DNA of 5,538 bases from Methanoculleus sp. UBA77 (GCA_002499455.1 DALN01000005.1:5661-11198), one strand, 5' to 3'. Positions 1 through 4,375 are shown, counted from the stretch's first letter. Translations and numbers: made by a program. The notes: generated by a model not told the origin, from the sequence alone.

Positions 1-188
1 ACAAACGGCCTCCCGGTGAGGTCTTCCTGCTGCCCCGGCGCTTCGCCGATGAGCATGAGGTCGGCACGGGAGTTCCCCTCTCCCGGGACCGCATGGTGGG
101 TATCCTCCCAGAGGGGGCATTTCTGGCATTCGCCGATGACGGCCGCAAGCCGCTCAATCGCTACGTCACTCTCCGTCTCCTCTGCCAT
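1..188 (-). CDS. udg: Type-4 uracil-DNA glycosylase, N-terminal part (runs off left edge)
   Basis: Reading the minus strand from ATG at 188 gives 62 codons that continue past the window edge. The protein begins MAEETESDVAIERLAAVIGE. Cys21 and Cys24 (CQKC) match the first two ligands of the 4Fe-4S cluster of type-4 uracil-DNA glycosylases. Residues 48-56 (GEAPGQQED) followed by GRPFV at 59-63 are the family's uracil-binding and active-site motif 1. Enzymes of this family remove uracil, mainly from cytosine deamination, from DNA in base excision repair; they act in the cytoplasm and do not need a partner for the glycosylase step. The remaining Fe-S cysteines and the later H-containing motif lie outside the window. 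A GTG two codons upstream is an alternative start, but the TATA-box position favours the ATG. The gene is divergent from the surface-protein block and not functionally linked to it in any visible way. Confidence 0.92.
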   Translation of the reverse strand, partial: MAEETESDVAIERLAAVIGECQKCPLWEDTHHAVPGEGNSRADLMLIGEAPGQQEDLTGRPF

Positions 189-206
189 GCCCACACTATT
201 GACAGT

Positions 207-222
207 AAAACGTATAACATTC
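207..222 (-). promoter_or_regulatory. TATA box of the uracil-DNA glycosylase gene
   Basis: On the minus strand this reads GAATGTTATACGTTTT, with the TATA-like core at 211-218. The core centre is about 26 bases from the ATG at 188. Archaeal transcription usually begins 22-27 bases downstream of the TATA centre, so the transcript is predicted to start at or next to the start codon. No Shine-Dalgarno sequence precedes the ATG, which fits a leaderless mRNA. Confidence 0.5.
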
Positions 223-360
223 TTATGCATTGCGTTTTGCCGCCGGGTTTTGTCGTACCCGCACGGGATCGACGTGCAAAGATTGGAGGAACTTCGCTCC
301 GGACATTGAACCCATCTTCTGTTGCAGTGCCGGTTCCGCGACTCTAAAGACCGGTTTTCC

Positions 361-429
361 GGGGAGCAGAACCGGCACGGGCCCAACGAGGAGATGCATG
401 ACACAGAAAAGGGATATAGGGGAACGTTG
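361..429 (+). repeat. Duplicated promoter module, copy 1
   Basis: This segment aligns without gaps to 1370-1438, with 57 of 69 bases identical. Shared blocks include GGCCCAACG-type and CACAGAAAAGG sequences, the TATA box and AACGTTG at the end. It lies upstream of the gene at 518, while copy 2 lies upstream of the gene at 1615, so the two genes probably share control. Similarity becomes patchy outside these limits. Confidence 0.85.
401..420 (+). promoter_or_regulatory. BRE/TATA promoter of the gene at 518
   Basis: The sequence ACACAGAAAAGGGATATAGG has a purine-rich BRE-like part followed by a TATA core at 413-419. A transcription start is predicted near 440, giving a leader of about 77 bases before ATG 518. 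The element is conserved in the second module copy, where the core is the stronger TATATA. Confidence 0.6.
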
Positions 430-443
430 CAGTCTTGTGCACG

Positions 444-457
444 GATACCGGTATTCC
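444..457 (+). promoter_or_regulatory. Inverted repeat at the predicted transcription start, copy 1
   Basis: GGATACCGGTATTCC contains the perfect 10-base palindrome ATACCGGTAT at 445-454. It lies just downstream of the predicted start near 440. A related inverted repeat, GGATACC with GGTATCC, lies at the same relative place after the second promoter copy (1452-1471). This is the position expected for a repressor operator, or for a 5' hairpin in the RNA; no protein is known from the sequence. Confidence 0.35.
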
Positions 458-478
458 ATAGCCATGCAGGGGCGCTCA

Positions 479-511
479 CCTCCGGTCGACGTCCCTGGCA
501 TCGAGCGGAGG
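479..511 (+). promoter_or_regulatory. Hairpin that sequesters the ribosome binding site of the gene at 518
   Basis: CCTCCG at 479-484 pairs with CGGAGG at 506-511, and TCGA at 486-489 pairs with TCGA at 501-504. The two helices are separated by a single G-G mismatch (485/505) and closed by an 11-base loop (490-500). The Shine-Dalgarno GGAGG (507-511), 6 bases before ATG 518, is wholly inside the stem. The octamer TCACCTCC at 476-483 also matches the 3' tail typical of archaeal 16S rRNA, i.e. it imitates the natural anti-Shine-Dalgarno. Confidence 0.55.
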
Positions 512-517
512 AGTTAC

Positions 518-1207
518 ATGAGATCCCCAAAAACCGACAGAACCGGCAGAATCGCACTCGTTCTCCTCCTGATCGCCGCCGGTGTTCTCGGCGCCCTCCT
601 GCTCCCCGACCACCTCATGATTGGTCCCGGGCATCCTCCCCCGGGGGCTCTACAACAATGGTACATCCCCCGGCCCGGGTATGAATATGCAGAGAACGGG
701 TCGGTCGTCGTGAACAGAACGATCGAGGGGGACATCGTTCTGATCGGGGATATCGAAGAAGGATGCCCACCCCCGTTTCCGGATCTCTCCCCGTACTGCA
801 GCCACGCCGTGTATCTCGACACCGGGTCGGGCGACCGGTACCTGATCGTCAACTGGTACTTCGACGATGACACGGATCTCCTGCAGGCGGAAGAGGGACT
901 CTGCAACCGCCTTCGGTCGTCCGGCAACGTCGCTTCCGCTGATTTGATCCTTTCCGGGGAATCCGGCGTGTCGCCGGACGAACCGATCTTTAGCGCCATT
1001 GCCGTAACGAAATACGAGAACAAGGCATCGTCCGGCTACTTCGCCGCTGTTGAAAAGCCGCTGTCTCCGGAGCACGACGATTATTTCATCGTTTACTACG
1101 GGGTTTTCGGGCCGGCCGTTCTCCCCGATCACACCGCTGCACTGGAGGAACTTATGCTCCGGAGTTACTCGCTCCGGAACGCCAGGCCGCTCGCATCCTG
1201 TACGTGA
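518..1207 (+). CDS. Membrane-anchored or secreted protein of unknown function (229 aa)
   Basis: I do not recognise the family. The start at ATG 518 is chosen because GGAGG at 507-511 lies 6 bases upstream and because the protein then begins with a charged segment (MRSPKTDRTGR) and a hydrophobic segment at residues 11-29, a signal anchor or uncleaved signal sequence. The rest, predicted outside the cell, is rich in Pro at 36-55 (GPGHPPPG, IPRPGYEY) and in Asp/Glu, with cysteines at 83, 94, 129 and 228 that could form disulfides and sequons at N60 (NGS) and N66 (NRT) for archaeal N-glycosylation. A mixed strand-like pattern (YLIVNWYF at 108-115, DYFIVYYGVF at 188-197) suggests a small beta-rich domain. 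It is expressed from promoter-module copy 1 and its ribosome binding site is buried in a hairpin. Terminator-like signals follow it, so it is probably transcribed alone. Confidence 0.85.
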   Translation: MRSPKTDRTGRIALVLLLIAAGVLGALLLPDHLMIGPGHPPPGALQQWYIPRPGYEYAENGSVVVNRTIEGDIVLIGDIEEGCPPPFPDLSPYCSHAVYLDTGSGDRYLIVNWYFDDDTDLLQAEEGLCNRLRSSGNVASADLILSGESGVSPDEPIFSAIAVTKYENKASSGYFAAVEKPLSPEHDDYFIVYYGVFGPAVLPDHTAALEELMLRSYSLRNARPLASCT

Positions 1208-1280
1208 GCGGCAGAGGTACAGCCGGGCAAGGCACCGCGAGCCCGGAGATCCGTCATATAGACCGGAGGGCGGCCCGAAA

Positions 1281-1309
1281 CGGTGAAACCGGACTGCGTC
1301 CGTTCACCG
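1281..1309 (+). terminator. Hairpin followed by T tracts, probable transcription end of the gene at 518
   Basis: CGGTGAA (1281-1287) pairs with TTCACCG (1303-1309), and CGGAC (1290-1294) with GTCCG (1298-1302), leaving a two-base bulge (AC) and a three-base loop (TGC). No T run follows directly, but TTTTT occurs at 1342-1346 and 1364-1368, just before the next promoter. Archaeal termination depends mainly on U tracts, so the T tracts are the more likely stop points and the hairpin the 3' end of the RNA. Confidence 0.4.
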
Positions 1310-1369
1310 AACTGCGGTCCCACCCTACCGGCGCGGCACCGTTTTTGCGCCCATAGAAGCCGATTTTTC

Positions 1370-1438
1370 GGGGAAAAGATACGGCACAGGCCCAACGTGT
1401 AGATGCGTGTCACAGAAAAGGTATATAGAGAAACGTTG
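1370..1438 (+). repeat. Duplicated promoter module, copy 2
   Basis: This is the partner of 361-429 (57 of 69 bases identical, ungapped). The conserved spacing between the GGCCCAACG block and the TATA box, about 30 bases, suggests that the upstream block is a binding site for a shared regulator and not chance similarity. Confidence 0.85.
1411..1429 (+). promoter_or_regulatory. BRE/TATA promoter of the secreted protein and lipoprotein genes
   Basis: CACAGAAAAGGTATATAGA has a BRE-like purine block and a good TATA core (TATATA at 1422-1427). A start near 1450 is predicted, which gives a leader of about 165 bases before ATG 1615. It probably drives both the gene at 1615 and the lipoprotein gene that follows it by 6 bases. 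Confidence 0.65.
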
Positions 1439-1451
1439 AGCTCTCCAGCGT

Positions 1452-1471
1452 GGATACCTGTACCGGTATCC
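1452..1471 (+). promoter_or_regulatory. Inverted repeat at the predicted transcription start, copy 2
   Basis: GGATACC (1452-1458) and GGTATCC (1465-1471) are perfect 7-base inverted arms around a 6-base centre. Copy 1 at 444-457 has the same arms with a shorter centre and one extra T. The matching position relative to both TATA boxes supports a shared operator or a 5' RNA hairpin. Confidence 0.4.
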
Positions 1472-1527
1472 CGAGATGCGCGGGACCCCCCCATCCCCGG
1501 TTGACGCCCCGGATGAAGAGCCCCGCA

Positions 1528-1606
1528 TGCCCGGAGGCAACAGGATCTACGCGCTCTGCGTACTTGAAGGTGTTGCTTTATCCGCCTCCGGGTAAAAAAA
1601 CGGAGG
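1528..1606 (+). promoter_or_regulatory. Two-state leader: anti-SD with alternative partners upstream of the gene at 1615
   Basis: CCTCCG at 1585-1590 can pair with the ribosome binding site CGGAGG at 1601-1606 (6 bp, loop GGTAAAAAAA). The same bases can instead pair within an 11-bp stem, 1528-1538 with 1584-1594 (one G-U pair), built on an upstream CCCGGAGG at 1530-1537. The 45-base loop of that stem holds a further hairpin, TACGC (1548-1552) with GCGTA (1558-1562). The two pairings exclude each other. The long stem looks the more stable and would leave GGAGG (1602-1606, 8 bases from ATG) free, so the default state is probably open to ribosomes. No ligand class is recognised. Confidence 0.45.
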
Positions 1607-1614
1607 AAAACGAG

Positions 1615-2766
1615 ATGAACAAAAAAATAGGCATGCAGGCATTCCCCCTGCTCCTGGCGGCAATGCTGGTAAGCACGGGTTTTGTGCCAATTGCAAGCGC
1701 AATCGCGGGCGAAGGCGCCGGAATCGATTTTGATCGGTACTCGCCTCCTCAACTGAACGTCGACCCATCGATTGAGACGATAGCCATCTCCGAGGCATTA
1801 AGCCCCCAATCGGAGCGACAAATCACAGACAGTAGGACGGAAGGGGGGATCCCGCTCGGTTCGATCGTCGTCCACGCAGCCGATGGAATCACCCAGGTGT
1901 TCGACAAAAATGGGAACCAGTTGCTCTCGATCAGTGACGAAAAATCCGGAAAACTACCCACACCTGCTGGTGTCGAAAAATCCTGTACCCGACTGCATCA
2001 ACTCCCGAACGACTCAAGAGTGTATCACCGCGGAGATCAGACCTTCGTCCTTGATGCTGCCGGAGAACTGATCCTGACCGTCATTGATAAGACTCCGTCC
2101 TCCGGTCGGAATGTGGCGGAGCCAAAGATGTGGACCGGTAATAGTTGGGTAGAATCAGCAGAGGATAGACCAAATTCCGAGATTACCGAGTATACAGCAT
2201 ACTGGACGGTCCCATCCAGCCCGCCTTCAGGTCTTGCGATTAATGAGAGGATCTATCTCTTCAACGGCATAGAGAGGACTGTCGGGTCAACGACGTACCT
2301 GCTGCAGCCGGTGCTGGCCTACAACGGATCCACCCATCAATGGGAAGGGCAGGCCTGGGCGGCATACAGTCCCAACTACCAGGATAGTTATTATGGGCCC
2401 CTGTTCGGCACCGCCACCGGACATACGATGAGAGGGCGTATCTACTGGAGCAGCAGTCTCAATCTCTGGTCCATCACCATCTACGACCATACAACGGGCC
2501 AATACAGTTCGCTGTCAACGCAATGCATGCAGCCGGGGGCCGGATGCCGTGTCGGCTGCGTCCTTGAAGGCTGGAATATTGACGACAACACTGATGTGCC
2601 GGGCGACACACTCTTCTACGACATGGTGTACAAGAGTTATGGGGCGCCCATGAGCATCGACCTGGAACCGTGGTATTCGACCGAAGTTCCCTACGAGATC
2701 ATGCAATACTGCTGGGTGCAGATCATTCAGGATCCTTCGCGGGTGTGCCTCCATACCTACAACTGA
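1615..2766 (+). CDS. Secreted protein with eqolisin-like (G1 glutamic peptidase-like) C-terminal domain
   Basis: The 383-residue protein starts at ATG 1615, 8 bases after GGAGG. Residues 1-29 form a signal peptide (MNKKIGMQ, hydrophobic core, then ASA at 27-29). Residues about 75-160 are a small N-terminal domain (GSIVVHAADGITQVFDKNG). Residues about 190-345 resemble the beta-sandwich of eqolisins: YWTVP at 196-200, YLFNGIE at 214-220, LLQPVLAYN at 229-237, WEGQAW at 243-248, GHTMRGRIYW at 269-278, ITIYDHTTGQYS at 287-298 and CVLEGWNI at 315-322. In scytalidoglutamic peptidase the catalytic pair is Gln53 and Glu136 (83 apart); here Gln231 and Glu318 (87 apart) are the natural candidates. Cys124, 304, 311, 315, 366 and 378 may form disulfides. 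Part of the gene (about 1790-2300) is richer in A/T-ending codons than lysS. The peptidase role is an inference; it could be a non-enzymatic lectin-like fold. The lipoprotein gene 6 bases downstream suggests a joint surface role. Confidence 0.9.
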   Translation: MNKKIGMQAFPLLLAAMLVSTGFVPIASAIAGEGAGIDFDRYSPPQLNVDPSIETIAISEALSPQSERQITDSRTEGGIPLGSIVVHAADGITQVFDKNGNQLLSISDEKSGKLPTPAGVEKSCTRLHQLPNDSRVYHRGDQTFVLDAAGELILTVIDKTPSSGRNVAEPKMWTGNSWVESAEDRPNSEITEYTAYWTVPSSPPSGLAINERIYLFNGIERTVGSTTYLLQPVLAYNGSTHQWEGQAWAAYSPNYQDSYYGPLFGTATGHTMRGRIYWSSSLNLWSITIYDHTTGQYSSLSTQCMQPGAGCRVGCVLEGWNIDDNTDVPGDTLFYDMVYKSYGAPMSIDLEPWYSTEVPYEIMQYCWVQIIQDPSRVCLHTYN

Positions 2767-2772
2767 TGAACG

Positions 2773-3351
2773 ATGAGACAAATTTCCTTTCTCCTTTTTG
2801 CGCTGCTGCTCCTGGCATTCGGGGCCGGATGCACCAGCACACCGGAAAACGCCACCCCCGCACCGGTCCTCCACTACGAGCAGGGAAACACCTCGGTCCC
2901 GATCAACACTTCCGAGATCCCGGTGAGAAGGTTCGATGTCAACGCAACAGAGGTGATCGGGATCGTCCTCGCCGACCAGCGGGCCGGGATTCTGCTTGAG
3001 GGCGGGTGGAACATCACCTCGATCCGGACGGGATTTGAGGAGGAGGACCCGAACCGGGAGCACATCGACGTGGAGTTCAGGAACGATGAACTGTCGCTGT
3101 CGTTCTTCATCGAAGTGGACGAACGGGAGAGGCAAACCGGCAGAGGGCGTTGCAGCGCCACGATCTGGAGGGGACACCCGTGGACATCGGAACCCTTCCC
3201 TGAAGAGGAGGACTATCACCAGGCAGTAAACCCGTATATGGGCCTGTTTGTGGTCGTCGATCATCACAACGAGCGGGTGATGATGGCCTATGACGATACG
3301 ACGATCTTCTACCTCTACCCATCATACGGGGATGTAACTGAATGGGAGTGA
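2773..3351 (+). CDS. Archaeal lipoprotein of unknown function, paralogue 1 (192 aa)
   Basis: The protein opens with MRQISFLLFALLLLAFGAGC, a signal peptide ending in a lipobox (AFGAGC) with Cys20 as the lipid-attached residue, so it should be tethered to the outer face of the membrane. The first part after the lipobox carries five N-glycosylation sequons (N26, N39, N45, N57, N80). Recognisable blocks shared with the paralogue at 3474 are PAPVLHYE (29-36), LLEGGW (74-79), DVEFR then SFFIEVDE, and DHHNERV (163-169) followed by TTIFYLYPSYG near the C-terminus. The family is not recognised. ATG 2773 lies 6 bases after the stop of the upstream gene and has no GGAGG sequence, so translation is probably coupled to that gene on one transcript. 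An ATG at 2766, overlapping the upstream stop, is in the wrong frame. Confidence 0.88.
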   Translation: MRQISFLLFALLLLAFGAGCTSTPENATPAPVLHYEQGNTSVPINTSEIPVRRFDVNATEVIGIVLADQRAGILLEGGWNITSIRTGFEEEDPNREHIDVEFRNDELSLSFFIEVDERERQTGRGRCSATIWRGHPWTSEPFPEEEDYHQAVNPYMGLFVVVDHHNERVMMAYDDTTIFYLYPSYGDVTEWE

Positions 3352-3418
3352 TCGAAGCGGAACCGGCGCCCCTCTCACACGGAACAGGGCGATATGAAAG
3401 CGTAGGGGAGGGCGATCC

Positions 3419-3430
3419 GGGAAAATACAG
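3419..3430 (+). promoter_or_regulatory. Weak possible TATA box of the second lipoprotein gene
   Basis: GGGAAAATACAG has an AT-rich core (AAAATAC at 3422-3428) in a G/A flank. A start near 3451 would leave a short leader of about 23 bases with GGAGGG in it before ATG 3474. The match to an archaeal promoter is poor, and read-through from 1450 is equally possible. Confidence 0.25.
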
Positions 3431-3473
3431 GTTGCCGGAACGATCATGGAACCACCAATAGGAGGGAAGCAAA

Positions 3474-4157
3474 ATGAACCAAAAAGCGGGAAGGCAGGCA
3501 CAAGCCGTACCTGCAGCCGACAGGAGCAATAAGGTGAAACGGATCTTCATCCTCTCCCTTGCGCTGCTGCTCCTGGCGTTCGGGGCCGGATGCACCGGCT
3601 CCCCGGAGACGAATGGAGCGGAAACCATCACACCCGCCCCGGTCCTCCACTACGAGCGGGGAGACATCTCGATCCCGATCAACGTCTCCGGGATTCCAGC
3701 GCGGGGATTCGACGCCAATGTTACGGAGGTTATCGAGATCCTCCTCGCCGACCCGCGGGCCGGGGCCCTGCTTGAGGGGGGATGGAAGATAGCCTCGGTT
3801 CGGACGAGCTTTGAAGGGTTCTACTCGGTCGACCCGGCCAGAACGTATGTCGATGTAGAGTTCCGGAGCGATGAACAGTCACCGTCGTTCTTCATCGAAG
3901 TGGACGAACAGGAGGGGCACACCGGGAGAGGATTCTGCAACGTCCCGTTCTGGAGAGGAGGACTGTATGCAGGCCCCCCCTACCCTGAGGACTACCACCA
4001 GAACTGGACGTCCACGAACCGGTTCTCTGCGTACTATGTCTTCGATCACCACCACAACGAGCGGGTGGTGATGGTCTACAACGAAACGACGATCTTCTAC
4101 CTCTACCCCTCATACGGAACGGAATGGTTCGAAGACGTGAAGAGATCGGGCGAGTGA
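3474..4157 (+). CDS. Archaeal lipoprotein of unknown function, paralogue 2 (227 aa, or 207 aa from GTG 3534)
   Basis: From the second codon after GTG 3534 onward the protein is an obvious paralogue of the gene at 2773 (roughly 55-60% identical by eye): KRIFILSLALLLLAFGAGC, PAPVLHYE, LLEGGW, DVEFRSDE, SFFIEVDE, TGRG, DHHHNERV and TTIFYLYPSYG are shared or nearly so. ATG 3474 has GGAGGG at 3461-3466 with 7 bases of spacing and is reported as the start. GTG 3534 also has AGGAG (3522-3526) with 7-base spacing, and from it the lipobox Cys is residue 20, exactly as in paralogue 1. The 20 extra residues (MNQKAGRQAQ...) would be an unusually long n-region. Sequons at the positions of N45 and N57 of paralogue 1 are kept (NVS, NVT). 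Function unknown; a surface-exposed, lipid-anchored role is inferred. Confidence 0.87.
   Translation: MNQKAGRQAQAVPAADRSNKVKRIFILSLALLLLAFGAGCTGSPETNGAETITPAPVLHYERGDISIPINVSGIPARGFDANVTEVIEILLADPRAGALLEGGWKIASVRTSFEGFYSVDPARTYVDVEFRSDEQSPSFFIEVDEQEGHTGRGFCNVPFWRGGLYAGPPYPEDYHQNWTSTNRFSAYYVFDHHHNERVVMVYNETTIFYLYPSYGTEWFEDVKRSGE
3522..3536 (+). promoter_or_regulatory. Second ribosome binding site and GTG start inside paralogue 2
   Basis: AGGAG at 3522-3526 is followed after 7 bases by GTG at 3534, in frame with the ATG at 3474. Starting here gives a signal peptide with the same length and the same Cys20 lipobox as the paralogue at 2773. It may be the original start, with the ATG added later by rearrangement. 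Confidence 0.45.
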
Positions 4158-4198
4158 GGGGCTATTTTAGATGTGCGGTGCTCGAACTCCGCTTCTCA

Positions 4199-4351
4199 AA
4201 GACCTTCGGTCTTCTCCAACTCCTGTCCGAAACCCTTCGGGTTTCTCAAGCTCCGGCCCTGCGGGCCATCGCATCCTACGGACAGTCGTTCCTCACGGGG
4301 CGTCGCCACTCCAAGACCTTCGGTCTTCTCGGGCTCCTGCCCTTCGGCCAG
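4199..4351 (+). repeat. Cluster of short palindromic hairpins with TTC/TGC loops
   Basis: Five palindromes stand out: AAGACC-TTC-GGTCTT at 4199-4213 and again at 4313-4327, GAAACCC-TTC-GGGTTTC at 4229-4245, GGCCC-TGC-GGGCC at 4255-4267, and a bulged CTGCC/GGCCAG stem at 4337-4351. The two AAGACC copies extend to 27 bases with 24 identical (4199-4225 and 4313-4339). GTCGCCACT occurs at 4302-4310 and 4351-4359. CTGTCCG (4223-4229) can also pair with CGGACAG (4279-4285), enclosing two of the hairpins in a branched fold. This resembles dispersed intergenic palindromes or a transcript-end structure. Confidence 0.75.
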
Positions 4352-4375
4352 TCGCCACTTTAATACCCCAAAGCG

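Larger units (their letters stand above)
189..517. other. Divergent intergenic region with two promoters and no gene
   Basis: The stretch separates the minus-strand glycosylase from the plus-strand surface protein. It holds the glycosylase promoter near 207-222 and the first copy of a duplicated promoter module (361-429), followed by a structured leader. An open frame from 230 runs in frame into the gene at 518, but a promoter and a strong ribosome binding site lie inside it and the encoded peptide (rich in R, C, S) looks non-coding, so that extension is not called. Nothing recognisable is seen between about 223 and 340. Confidence 0.7.
1208..1614. other. Long regulatory intergenic region, no gene
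   Basis: The 407 bases hold, in order, a hairpin (1281-1309) and two five-T tracts (1342-1346, 1364-1368) that probably end the upstream transcript, promoter-module copy 2 (1370-1438), an inverted repeat near the predicted transcription start, and a structured leader of about 165 bases that ends at the ribosome binding site of the gene at 1615. An open frame from 1450 runs in frame into that gene, but it begins with an unlikely R/P/T-rich peptide and lacks a ribosome binding site, so it is not called. Confidence 0.7.

Noticed and set aside
230..517. In-frame 96-codon N-terminal extension of the gene at 518
   Set aside because: A promoter, an inverted repeat and a strong ribosome binding site lie inside it, the peptide looks non-coding, and the segment 361-429 is a repeat shared with another non-coding leader.
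223..1540. Two similar minus-strand open frames (223-501 and 1325-1540) that could be a conserved small protein
   Set aside because: Their similarity is fully explained by the duplicated promoter DNA; neither has a ribosome binding site or promoter in that direction, and they differ outside the repeat.
1450..1614. In-frame 55-codon extension of the peptidase-like gene
   Set aside because: ATG 1450 has no ribosome binding site and coincides with the predicted transcription start; ATG 1615 has GGAGG and opens directly with a signal peptide.
3359..3405. A third, diverged copy of the promoter module (ACACGGAACAGGGCGATAT compared with ACACAGAAAAGGGATAT)
   Set aside because: The match needs a gap within the TATA region, is short, and does not extend into the GGCCCAACG block. 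It would fit the duplication idea but is too weak to claim.
2515..3631. Long minus-strand open frames (for example 2515-3267 and 3107-3631)
   Set aside because: They are antisense shadows of the GC-rich lipoprotein genes and contain no recognisable domain or start signal; their mutual similarity follows from the paralogy of the sense genes.
4199..4351. A CRISPR array
   Set aside because: Repeats are not uniform in sequence or spacing, only one unit recurs closely, and there are no cas genes; the shared trait is hairpin shape.
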